Shown here piece by piece: positions 54,812 to 64,000 of a stretch of DNA of 64,000 nucleotides. Every line of letters begins with the position of its first letter. Positions within the stretch are counted from its first letter, which is position 1. The DNA lies in NCBI GenBank assembly GCA_037127315.1, contig JBBBDQ010000350.1, positions 1,162,001-1,226,000 on the forward strand, in the 5' to 3' direction. The stretch is from Ascarosepion bandense. Its lineage: Eukaryota; Mollusca; Cephalopoda; Sepiida; Sepiidae. The position numbers and the translations under genes were made by a program. Below the pieces are notes generated by a model. The model was not told the DNA's origin and searched no databases. It saw only the letters and a program-made list of their open reading frames with translations.

Positions 54812-55372
54812 TACCCCAATTGTGCTGGGTATTGTAAAAAGTATCTCATATAGACTATTGAACAATTCATCTAGCAGAGAAATCTTTAACAATCATAAAA
54901 AAGTGTACCAGGACACCCTAATTAAAAGTGGTCATACAGATAGACTGGTATATATGGATATTAAGAGAGGCAAACGTAAAATCAGAAGTAGGAACACCCT
55001 ATGGTTTAATCCACCATTCAATTTAGCTATAAAAACCAGAATTGGGAAAAAATATTTTTCAGTTCATTAAAGCAAAATTTCAGAAAGGAAAAATAAATTG
55101 TATAAAATATTTAACAAAAAAAACATAACGCTCAGTTATTCTTGTATGCCAAACATGGAAAATAATTATTAGTGGATTGAACAAGAAAAAGGTTACGGAT
55201 AAAACACGTACAGGGATAACTAGTTGTAATTGTAGAATTAAGAAAGACTGTCCGTTGCAGGGTAAATGCCAACAAGATCGTGTTGCTTACTTTGTTAAAA
55301 TTTATAAAAACACTGAAGATACTGAACCAAAAATATACTTAGGTGCCCCCCAAATAGTTTTAAGAAAAGATA

Positions 55373-55669
55373 CTTTTGGATATCGGCTCGGAACGAGAAA
55401 TCGGGGAGCCAAGTTCGAATTCCAGCCGAATTCATTGCATTCACTTATGCGCAAATACCCTTAGGAAAGGTATTAATCCATCTATTCCATCCAGTTATTG
55501 GTTAAATAACAGGACAGATTGGGTTCTATAGCCTTGGTCGGCAACCAGTCTACCACAGAAAGCAATGGCAACCTACTGCGGGATAATTCTTCTGCCTAGT
55601 CAGTCATGTCTCTTTCGAGACATGATCACCCAAGCATGTCTCACGTATGGCACTTAACTGACTGACTAT
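55373..55669 (+). mobile_element. SINE-B inserted in the Penelope endonuclease
   Basis: Starts at GGATATCGGCTCGGAACGAG (first bases of the head missing), B box AAGTTCGAATTCC, and ends CTTAACTGACTGAC. Removing it joins AAGAAAAGATAC to TATAACCACACG, restoring the expected endonuclease reading. No long target duplication is visible. Confidence 0.87.
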
Positions 55670-56154
55670 AACCACACGAGGAGTTTTAACAACAAAAAAT
55701 ATAAACGTAGTACTACTCTTTCAACTTATGTGTGGTCCATTAAAACAAGAGCTGAATACAGACCCTATTTTAAAATGGGAAATATTAAAGAGATGTGCTA
55801 AGTATAGAGCCGGCCAGAAATTTTGTAGGTTGTGTGTAGAGGAAAAACTTGCAATAGCATCATATGAACACACCTATAATTTATTGAATTCTAAAATGGA
55901 AATACTAAATAAGTGTAGACATAGAAAGCCTTGGCTTTTGGATTAGGTATGTTTGGTGGGCTTGCCAATTTGCTAATTTTCTTCAGTTGTTGTTGGTTGT
56001 TTATGTTCTCATCTTCACAATTTAATCCTTTTAATTATTACGGTTGACATAAAATTCATTTTCTTAATAAAAGTTCTACCCTGTTTGTGTTTGGTGTCTT
56101 CCTTTTCGGTCACGTGGGTTACTGAGTTTCCTTTATCATGTCGTTTGTTTCTTT

Positions 56155-56222
56155 CCTAGATAGCCAGCTTTCCCTGATGATCCGCTTAGGTGAAACCTTG
56201 GGAGGTTTGTTGGCTCCCTAGG
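56155..56222 (+). ncRNA. hammerhead-ribozyme-like motif in Penelope tail
   Basis: Core CTGATGA (56174-56180) and GAAA (56192-56195). Stem III is ACC (56195-56197) with GGT (56204-56206), loop TTGGGA, then the third T of a GTT cleavage triplet at 56207. Stem I: CCTAG (56155-56159) with CTAGG (56218-56222) and GCCAGC (56163-56168) with GTTGGC (56209-56214). Stem II has only CC/GG pairs and a T-T mismatch at its base, and the pair next to the cleavage site is weak, so activity is doubtful. Penelope elements are known to carry type I hammerheads with a tiny stem III. Confidence 0.58.
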
Positions 56223-56444
56223 TATACTTTATTTATTCTGCTCTACTTATGTATTTAGTATTTTATTGTTAGTTGATTATACATCTCGGATTTTTTCTTT
56301 GGGCTATGTGCTGACTTGGTCCGAACCCTCTTGACTGGTGTTCATTTGCTTAGCTCTTTCTTTTTTTATAACCATTTTTTCCTTCCACGTAAATCTGCGA
56401 AGGGTTTTCGACACGAGTTCGTCATTATATATATATATGTATAT

Positions 56445-56931
56445 TTTGTAAAAACAAAATCAAAACAACCCACACTTAACCCACACTTAATAAAATCACA
56501 TTTCAATCTGGCCAAAACACATTGCATTGCATTTAGACGTATGGTTCTATTAACATTTCGGTTTCTCCCATGGTGTGACATCATAGAAACGCATTACAAA
56601 TTTACGAACTGTGTTTGCTATTCGGTGACTGTTATCATTGCTTAGCAATGTTTTATGTCAACACAAGATAAAATCATCTTTGATGGTGGATGTTTTATGT
56701 TAACGTCTCTGTAACCTCTCCGAAGATGGCTCATGTGAGCTGAAAGCTTAGAACCAGCTTAAAAAATAAAAGATTATCCAAATGTTTGACAATTTTTGTC
56801 TTTATTTTCACCTGAAATTAAAGCCAAAATACAATGTTTGGAATAACTCATGATTAAACATGATAGACATTCATTGTCTGTTATATTTAACAGTATATGT
56901 TCAGAAAATTATCTGCAGCCTCGATACACTA
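56445..56931 (+). repeat. dispersed repeat Y, copy 4
   Basis: From AACAACCCACACTTAA to ATCTGCAGCCTCGATACACT. It follows directly on the Penelope tail, and contains CCGAAGATGGCTCATGTGAG and CTGAAAGC. It is the most complete single copy. Confidence 0.85.
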
Positions 56932-57108
56932 TATATATATATATATATAAGGATGCAAATAAGGATATGTATGTGTGTATATGTGTATATACACATCAAT
57001 ATATAAATATTAATTAGATGTGAATGGAACAGTGTTCAACGATGTATATATATAAATAAATAGACATATTATTATGCATTTTACACTCGTAGGTTAATAT
57101 GTATCTCG

Positions 57109-57154
<46 letters not shown>

Positions 57155-57296
57155 AAATAAATTATTTATGCACTGCATGACCCATACAGATATTATTCAA
57201 CCAAAAGCTTAAGTTGAATTAACTTTTTTCTGATGGTCATATGAGCATTTGAACTGATCTGCAATTGAGTAGAATGCTAATTTTTCTTTTTTTTTT
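56932..57296. other. TA-rich unassigned stretch
   Basis: Includes TA runs at 56932-56949 and 57113-57148. Nothing else recognised. Confidence 0.5.
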
Positions 57297-57655
57297 AATC
57301 ATATCACCCCAAGCAAGGCAATAATACCACTCATGCACAGGGGGCTATGTAAGGGTAAAAAGAATGGAAAAGAGAAAGCCAGAAACCACATCCTAAACAG
57401 GGAACAAGGGATGAGCCTCTTAAGTTGTTCAATAGACGTGGGTGGAGTGTGAACCGGGCGATAGATAGATCTATCTATTCCAATGGAAAAGAAAAGAAAA
57501 GAGTGAAAAGATTGGAAAAGAGAAAACCGGAAACCACATCCTAAACAGGAAACAAGGGATGAGCCTCTTAACCTGTTCAATAGATGTGGGTGGTGTGTGA
57601 ACCGGGCGATAGTTTAGTCTATCTACTCCTATTGAAAAAAAAAAATAAAAAAAGA
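57297..57655 (-). mobile_element. jockey/CR1-type LINE 3' tail with duplicated block
   Basis: AATCATATCACCCCAAGCAA is the reversed LINE end. It is followed by two units of the GGAAACCACATCCTAAACAG block (57385 and 57530), separated by a GATAGATCTATCTATTCC spacer. Mirrors the organisation at 17483-17811. Confidence 0.78.
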
Positions 57656-57671
57656 AAGAAGAAGCTATTTG

Positions 57672-57955
57672 CAAAACTGATTGTTACTGGGTAGCTTACA
57701 CTTGTAGCCTTGTGCCAGGCTAGGCATAGTAAATATGTAGGATGACTCATTGTGGAGAAGTGGTTAACAAGTTATTCTCAAAGACTGATCCTTACAGGGT
57801 ATCTGACACTTGTAGCCTTGTGCCAAGCATAGTAAATATATGGGATGGCTCATTGCAGAGAAGTGGTTAACAAGCTAGTCTCAATGACCAATAGTACTAA
57901 TGAGAATTTGATCTATACTAAGTACCTTACACTTGTAGCTTTGTACAAGACTAAA
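57672..57955. repeat. three diverged tandem units of about 110 bp
   Basis: ACACTTGTAGCCTTGTGCCA at about 57698 and 57807, and ACACTTGTAGCTTTGTAC at about 57930. Units 1 and 2 also share GAGAAGTGGTTAACAAG. No coding frame. Confidence 0.8.
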
Positions 57956-58874
57956 ATTAACAACTGACATGTAATAGTAACTAATTTGTTAGGGCAATGT
58001 CTATGTAAGTCTACTAGTCTTATTAGAGAGTCAAGGTCTTCCTATTTCATGCTACTTTAAGCATTGAATTGGACTATTCTTCTTTCCAATCTAATACTTT
58101 TCTGCCCTATATACTCAGCTTCACACTGATAAGTACACTTATTATGATAGGGCAGTGGGGTAATTGTGTTTTCTCAGTTCTTTTTATGTCTTGATATCAA
58201 CAGTTTTAACTTTCATTTTTATCAATGCAGCTGATCGAGATTAAAAAAAATTTTTTTGAATTTTAAAATCTCTCTCTTTTTGTTGAAGACTTACGATTTC
58301 AACTCTCTGGGATTTGTTGACAAATTCTACTACCAATATTTAAAAAAATGGATTACTGGATTTAATTTAATAGAAATTTATGAATCATTATAATTTACTT
58401 AAATCTTTTTATTTTCATAATATTTAATTTTTATACAGTTTTCTGTTTTAGTTTTGTCTTAAATGTATGCAAAAATGCCTGGAAGGAAGGAATAAACATA
58501 AAATATTTCTCATTTCAAACAATTCACATAAACTGCTTTGGTTTTAATATTTTTTTAAATGTTCTTCTTGAATTAGGCAACAAGTTTGGTCATCATGCAT
58601 TCTCATCTTCATCTTAAGATATTAACCAGGCAGTCAGCAATGGTTTAATTATAAGAAAGTATGGTTTTAACATTATATTAAAACTGTATTGTAGCACATA
58701 AGAAATTTGTTTTTTTCAAATAAAGGCCTGATAACGTCATTCACACCAATGGGGTCATTTCTCTCCATTCAATCCAGAACTGTTGGCAGCCATTGTTAGC
58801 TATTATTGCACAACGGACGACAACAGCAGTCAAGTCTTTGTTAGGTAGAACCCTTAACACAAATCTTGCTTTAG
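57956..58874. other. AT-rich unassigned stretch
   Basis: About 900 bp without recognised repeat or gene. Confidence 0.4.
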
Positions 58875-58950
58875 AAAATATTTCTCTCTCTCTCTTTCTC
58901 TTTCTCTCTTCCTTTCTCTGTCTTTATTTCTTTTTCTTCACCTTCTTTAA
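58875..58950. repeat. pyrimidine-rich CT tract
   Basis: CTCTCTCTTTCTCTTTCTC and similar, one-strand C/T for about 70 bp. Confidence 0.85.
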
Positions 58951-59296
58951 GTTCCATTTAGCCTGAAAATTTATCAATACAAAATTTATCTATCCAACTT
59001 ACTCTTATTTATCATTGAAATACCAATGTAGCTTTATCTAAGTTGATCTAATTATTTCTATTGTACTCTGGATATACTTCCCTACTCTGTTTATGCATCA
59101 TATCCTAAGAATAAATTTAAAATCATTTTTTGCTATTATCAATTTGACTGTCATGCATATTTATTAGAATGGATCAATAAGTCCGTAGCCTGATGCAGAA
59201 TCATTTGCTGAATTCCGAACATAAATCTTCACAATATAATGTTCTATCTATTTCGTTAATATTCTCTACTGAATTAAGTGCAGACAAGAATGGATC
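58951..59296. other. unassigned stretch
   Basis: Nothing recognised. Confidence 0.4.
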
Positions 59297-59712
59297 TTCT
59301 TCTTCTTCTATGTGCCCTGTCCTTTCAGGACGTAGGCGATCATGGTTCTCCACGTCTCCCTATTCCTTGTGGCTCTTATTATGTTTGCTCCTGTTACTCC
59401 TGGCAACCATCATCCACCTGATCAGGCCCTGGAAATATGTTATTCGCTGCCTTCCTCTGCCTCTCTTTCCTTCTATCTGGCCAGTCAGTATCAGATTCTC
59501 CAGGCTCTCCTTCCTCATTGCATGTCCCAGGAACTTCAGTTGTCTCTTCCTGATGCTCAGGATTAATTTCCTTTTTGTTACCATTCTTTCCAACACAAAA
59601 TCATTGCTTGCATGCTCAGTCCACGATTTCCGCAGCTTCTTTCTGTAGAACCACATTTTCGCTGCTTCCAATTTTGTCCTCACTTTCGATGATATTGTCC
59701 AGCATTCACTGA
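59297..59712 (-). mobile_element. RTE-clade LINE, RT C-terminal region
   Basis: The minus-strand frame 59683-59360 reads WFYRKKLRKSW, HASNDFVLERM, RKRQLKFLGHAMRKESLEN, QRITYFQGLIRWM. The tail TTCTTCTTCTTC is at left. The 151-codon plus frame (59193-59648) is its antisense. Confidence 0.87.
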
Positions 59713-59825
59713 ATGGATAATATAGAGAATAATATTTTTAGAATTAAGTAAAAATTAATTTTTTTGTAAGTCTAGTTCTTGAAAAACCTGCATATGACTC
59801 ACTGAACCCACTTGACTCACTCCTT

Positions 59826-60560
59826 ACCTGTATCTTCCTGTTCTCTTCCTTATCCCTTCAAAAACAGCTATTATCCATTATTTTGTGCCTCTGCTTGATT
59901 CTCAACACTTACATGTATCTTCTCATCATCTCCTTTATCCCTTCTAATACAACTAAGACCCTTCGTTATCTCATTCCTCTGCTCTTCTCTCACCCCTTAT
60001 CTGTATCTTCACATTCTCTTCCTTATCCTTTCCAATACAACTAAGACCCTTCGTTATCTCATTCCTCTGCTCTTCTCTCACCCCTTATCTGTATCTTCAC
60101 ATTCTCTTCCTTATCCTTTCCAATACAACTAAGACCCTTCGTTATCTCATTCCTCTGCTCTTCTCTCACCCCTTATCTGTATCTTCACATTCTCTTCCTT
60201 ATCCTTTCCAATACAATTAAGACCCTTCGTTATCTCATTCCTCTGCTCTTCTCTCACCCCTTATCTGTATCTTCACATTCTCTTCCTTATCCTTTCCAAT
60301 ACAACTAAGACCCTTCGTTATCTCATTCCTCTGCTCTTCTCTCACCCCTTATCTGTATCTTCACATTTTCTTCCTTATCCTTTCCAATACAACTAAGACC
60401 CTTCATTATCTCATTCCTCTGCTCTTCTCTCACCCCTTATCTGTATCTTCACATTTTCTTCCTTATCCTTTCCAATACAACTAAGACCCTTCATTATCTC
60501 ATTCCTCTGCTCTTCTCTCAACCCTTGACTGTATCTTCTCATTCTTGATCTTATCCCTTC
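59826..60560. repeat. 88-bp satellite, about 8 units
   Basis: CTGTATCTTC recurs at 60001, 60089, 60177, 60265, 60353, 60441 and 60529, with diverged units before 60001. Units contain AATACAACTAAGACCCTTCG and CTCTTCTCTCACCCCTTATC, C/T-rich on this strand. Confidence 0.95.
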
Positions 60561-60714
60561 TAATTATTCACATTTTTTACACTTTTCGATCTCTATTTCC
60601 CTTTCAATTTTTCATTCATTGTCTCTTAAGATTCAGCCATCAAATTTGTCTCTTTGTGTTTTTCTTTATTTTCTTCCATCATTTTATCATATCTATATCA
60701 AGAGTCCAGAAAAA

Positions 60715-60985
60715 AAGATGTGTGGACTTTGAAAAAAACAGTAGTTACTCAAGCATCTACGCATCATTCATTCAGTAATGAATTCAAACACTCTCAGCTA
60801 GTGGCGTATGTTTACATTGTATATACACGCTAAAATTTCACCTTCTTCTACCGAGCACCCATAGCTCATAGGTAGAATTGCCAACATGTAAATTCGGTTG
60901 GGTTTCAATCCTGGCTAGAAGCAATCAGATGTCTAACCATACTGATGAGCTGTGATACAGCAAAATAGATCTGTCTGTAGATCAC
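60715..60985 (+). mobile_element. tRNA-derived SINE-A
   Basis: The most complete copy: leader from GTGTGGACTTTGAAAA, A box ATAGCTCATAGGTAGAATTG, B box GGGTTTCAATCCTGG, then CTGATGAGCTGTGATACAGC and the TA tail (60985-61006). Confidence 0.85.
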
Positions 60986-61006
60986 TATATATATATATAT
61001 ATATAT

Positions 61007-61735
61007 ATTTATTTATAAATGGAACTTTGTCTGTGTGTGTGTGTGTCTGTGTGTGTCTGTGTGTGTCCGTTACCTAAAGACTCCGAAATGGTTGAACCGA
61101 TTTTCTTGAAAATTTACACAGTTGTACTATAAGCGTCTGCAAGTGTTCTTAGCTAGGTTTTGTATCGAGGTACCCCCAATAAATATCAAAAACCGATAAT
61201 CAAAAAAATCAGGTTATAGAAGGAGTGGTCCGATTTCAATCAAATTTGACACACTCATAGACAAAGACATAAGAAACGATATTCAGAAGTTTCAAGGTTG
61301 CAGTTCTTACAATAGTGCAGAAAATTGATTGTATATATATATATAAAAGGCAAGATGTTTGTGTGTGTGTCTGTTTATCTGCCTGTATGTCTATATGTTT
61401 TCAGCCCTTTTATTTTAGTTTTTGCTTCGGGTTTAGCTCTAAGTAGGTATAATTGCAGTTCTTAGTCTCAGCCATAATACCATTTATTCACAGGAATTAC
61501 TTAGCCTTCAAAATTCAGTTTACGACAAAAAAAAACTTATTTGATATTGATACCAGGAAATCAAAATTTGACTTACATCCATTCATTTTTCTTTCAGTCT
61601 ACAGTGTTGCTTTAAATGGAAACAACTATTGCTTTTTAGTCTTTCGTGCCAACGTCCAAAGACTCTGAGTTCCAGGACCATGGATTAGTTTTAAAGCTTT
61701 CATTACGCCCGAACAACACCGGGCTATACTGCTAG
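61007..61735 (+). mobile_element. Helitron-like element, copy 7
   Basis: Begins at TTATTTATAAATGGAAC fused to the SINE-A TA tail, so the 5' TC is lost. TG run at 61033-61067; ends GGGCTATACTGCTAG. The frame 61453-61668 is within the element. Confidence 0.73.
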
Positions 61736-61849
61736 TATATATATAAATGATAAATATAGGTTTAAGTTACGCTGTATTTATGGATTGAAGTGCTCAAAAT
61801 CAGGGATAGAGCATATATAGATATACCTTAGAAGTTATGCCAGGATTCA

Positions 61850-62668
61850 TCATTGCCAGTTACAATCTAAAGGACATAAGATATGCAGATGATGCAGTGC
61901 GGATTGCTGACACAGAAAGAAAACTACAAGATGTCCTAAAAAAGGTAGATGAAGAAAGTCAAAGAAAGTACTACAAATAAACTACGAGAAAACTGAATGT
62001 ATGGTCATTAGCAAAAAGAGCAGCTCAAAATGCCAATTACAGGTTGGGGATACTAAAATCCAGCAAATACAAAAATTCAAATACCTGGGAAGTGTTCTAA
62101 CAGAAGACTGAAAGTGCAACACTGAGTTCCAAAGGCAAATTGTCATAGGCAAGGATGCATTCCAGAAACTGAGTAGAGTATTAAGAAACAGGAAAACTTT
62201 GTTTGAAACAAAGAAGAGAACACTGGATTGCTATGTGATGTCTGTCTTTAATATAGCAATGAATACAGGACAACATCATTAAAGATGAAGAAAAACTTGA
62301 AGCAACTGAAATGTGGTTCTACAGAAGGATGCTGTGAATATCATGGATCAAGCATGTGAGCAATGATGAGGTGTTAGAAAGGATGAAAGCAAAAAGGAAA
62401 TTAATACAGAGCATCAGAAAGAGACAGCTGAAGTTCTTGGGATATGTAATGAGGGAGGAAGGCTTGGAGAATCTGATACTCACAGGTCAGATAGAGGGAA
62501 AGAGGGACAGGGGAGAGCAGCAGATAGCATATTTGAAGGGCCTGAGCAAGTGGATAACAGAGTTTGAGTAGAGTAACAGGAGAAAGCGTGCTAAGAGCTA
62601 CCAAGGATAGGGAGATGTGTAAGGCCATGATCACCTACGTCCTGAACGGACATAGTACATCCAAGAAG
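61850..62668 (+). mobile_element. RTE-clade LINE, RT palm to 3' end
   Basis: The longest RTE copy. Reads DIRYADDAVRIADTERKLQD (catalytic YADD), then frameshifts, KRTLDCYVMSV, WFYRRML, SNDEVLERMKAKRK, RKRQLKFLGYVMREEGLENL, and a diverged end. Only 62356-62571 is open. Ends before ACATCCAAGAAGAAA. Confidence 0.86.
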
Positions 62669-62871
62669 AAAAATGTACATTGAAGTCAACACTCGGAGGC
62701 AACAGTCAGTTTCAGGCTAAACACAATCGTCATGCCATATATATGTGTGTGTGCATGTGTGTGATAAAAAACATCGTTTTCAAGTATGTTATATTTAGTA
62801 GACTCTAAGGTCAACACATCTTGGAACGGACTGTTATTGCTCGGTGTTCACCTCAGTGTTCACAGTGTTCT

Positions 62872-62920
62872 CACACACACACACACACACACATGCATAC
62901 ACACACACACACACATACAC
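62872..62920. repeat. (CA)n microsatellite
   Basis: Interrupted CA run, leading to a short TA run. Confidence 0.92.
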
Positions 62921-62940
62921 ATATATATATTTGTATGTAT

Positions 62941-63431
62941 ATCTGTAATGTGATCGATACCGACTTGGCTGACCACCTGCAGTCACTCTCTCACTGGTGT
63001 GACGTGGCTTCCCTGTGCCTCTTCTATAAATACTTTCACGGCTTTTGCTCTGATGAACTTAAATCACTGGTGCCCACTAGGTGTGAATTTGCATGAGACA
63101 CTAGATTAGCAACTAGGTCCCACCCTTTTACAGTGAAACCAATAAAATGTAACTGCAATTTCTACTCCAACAGCTTCTTTTCTTGCACTTCCCACCTGTG
63201 GAATTCCTTTCCGCATGCTTACTTCCCCGACGGCTACAACCTCCAGGAGTTTAAATGTAAGGTCAATAGACACCTCCTAACACACTAACTTGCACCCATT
63301 CTCTCCAACTCTCTCCCTATGTACATCCTAACTTGTCTATCACCCTCCTTCTGACATTTCCTACACTCAATCGCTCTATGTATCTCCCTGTTCTACTGTG
63401 GCAGTGGAATGCCTTGCTTGGGGTGATATGA

Positions 63432-63436
<5 letters not shown>
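62941..63436 (+). mobile_element. jockey/CR1-type LINE, 3' part
   Basis: From ATCTGTAATGTGATCGATAC to GGTGATATGATTA. Encodes CNVIDTDLADHLQSLSHWCD and LCLFYKYFHGFCSDELKSL, open to a TGA after CEFA. It preserves the about 40 bp deleted from the copy at 1-1003. A TA run (63437-63484) follows. Confidence 0.87.

Positions 63437-63484
<48 letters not shown>
63437..63484. repeat. (TA)n microsatellite
   Basis: A run then about 20 TA units between the LINE and LTR. The Ile/Tyr-repeat frames on both strands are read from it. Confidence 0.93.
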
Positions 63485-63485
<1 letters not shown>

Positions 63486-63800
63486 TGTTGGGGCACTCTC
63501 CACTTTTCCACAGAAATGGACTATTCAAATCACTATATAAAATAGTAGTGATTATACCTCAAAGAAGTCGAGTAAGGAAGTTGAGTGAGCAAGTCAGTCG
63601 GGTATTTCCGGTATTGCCCTGGAAGTGTCTACTAGTCAATCTATCACATCTCTATGATGATACTGTATACTAATTACCTTGTTCTGTATTCTACTAATCC
63701 TCACCTCTTGTAAATACTCCTCTTTCCTGTCAATATACCTACTTTTATACTATTACATTGTTTTGTATTATTTCACATAATTCTATTACCCGATGTGACA
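63486..63800 (+). mobile_element. solo LTR, family L1
   Basis: 315 bp from TGTTGGGGCACTC to CCGATGTGACA. AATCACTA-TATAAAA-TAGTAGTGATT forms a hairpin with the TATA box in its loop, as in the copy at 39918. It was inserted in TA-rich DNA, so the target duplication cannot be read with certainty (TATAC/TATAT). Confidence 0.75.
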
Positions 63801-63819
63801 TATATATATATATATATAT

Positions 63820-64000
63820 TGTGTATTTGGGCAACAGTCTATCTTTTATACAGGTTTCATTAAAAATGACAGACAAGATATTATCATTAAGTTTTTTACA
63901 TAATTTTTCATATATTCATAGAATGTTTTCTTTTCAGAACTCAAGTTATAAAAAAATTGTCCAAAGGTTTTGTACTCTCAAGTGGTTTGACTGTAATTTT
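63820..64000. repeat. foldback repeat Z, partial
   Basis: TGTGTATTTGGGCAACAGTC and GTTTCATTAAAAATGACAGA match the left part of 20060-20296. It runs off the window. Confidence 0.6.

Larger units (their letters stand above)
54804..56440 (+). mobile_element. Penelope-like element, RT end and GIY-YIG region
   Basis: Plus strand. 54804-55070 reads the RT end: LLNNSSSREIFN, LIKSGHTDRLVY, RNTLWFNPPFNLAIKT. After a stop comes KIFNKKNITLSYSCMPNM, then (55177 on) CNCRIKKDCPLQGKC and KIYLGAPQ, the Cys-rich linker and GIY-YIG start. A SINE-B splits it at 55373-55669. Then NHTRSFNNKKYK and, after a frameshift, LKWEILKRCAKY, CRLCVEEKLAIASYEH and KCRHRKPWLL complete the endonuclease. The tail follows to about 56440, with a hammerhead-like motif. 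Penelope elements pair this RT and endonuclease; several frameshifts make this copy dead. Confidence 0.85.

Noticed and set aside
59193..59648. 151-codon plus-strand frame as a gene
   Set aside because: It is antisense to the RTE reverse transcriptase C-terminus on the minus strand.

Overview
The window looks like repeat-dense, non-genic DNA from an animal, most likely a cephalopod mollusc such as an octopus. That is an inference from the mix of two tRNA-derived SINE families, an RTE-clade LINE, a jockey/CR1-type LINE, Helitron-like elements, Penelope-like elements and very long simple repeats. I found no intact host protein gene, no functional tRNA or rRNA gene and nothing bacterial. The long reading frames are decayed transposon genes, their antisense shadows, or low-complexity repeats.

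Layout. 1-1003: the 3' half of a jockey/CR1-type LINE, beginning inside the reverse transcriptase at its YADD motif. 1440-1968: a Tc1/mariner-type element with TA target duplications. 2559-4673: RTE and SINE fragments, including a SINE with a clear 13-bp target duplication. 4968-5707: the first of seven Helitron-like copies (also near 18.9, 26.2, 27.05, 31.5, 43.2 and 61.0 kb). 5948-10057: RTE copies, a decayed minisatellite, and a packed SINE/RTE/LINE/SINE cluster. 10441-12632: a 160-bp higher-order tandem array between direct repeats. 12972-18359: inverted-repeat elements, a new-looking 395-bp TIR element, LTRs and a Tc1 remnant. 19628-20905: foldback repeats and a Penelope fragment. 21262-23728: about 20 copies of a 126-bp satellite whose unit contains the tail of a SINE. 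27640-29075: a GATA array.

29905-31085: an RTE copy split by the second 395-bp element. 33155-36690: a promoter-like tandem duplication, an LTR, a SINE and LINE pieces. 36750-38490: palindromic repeats and SINEs. 39094-42796: a duplicated block, a solo LTR with 5-bp duplications, a LINE, and a 58-bp minisatellite running into an unidentified reading frame. 43199-44935: Helitron, a 5S rRNA-derived sequence fused to a tRNA-like segment, and a solo LTR. 45.4-50.6 kb: Penelope tail fragments, RTE copies, an inverted-repeat MITE, an LTR and a mariner fossil. 51238-53095: a LINE with endonuclease, linker and RT end, interrupted by another LINE. 53325-56931: foldback repeats and two head-to-head Penelope-like elements, one carrying a hammerhead-ribozyme-like motif. 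57.3-64.0 kb: LINE tails, an 88-bp satellite, SINE, Helitron, RTE, LINE and an LTR.

The parts do not form a pathway. Their relations are parasitic: SINEs have inserted into LINE and Penelope copies, LINEs into LINEs, and TA runs sit at the 3' ends of many insertions. The most interesting threads are the hammerhead-like cores recurring in palindromic Penelope-associated repeats, the satellite built from a SINE tail, the 5S/tRNA chimera, and the 395-bp TIR family supported by two copies with 5-bp target duplications.
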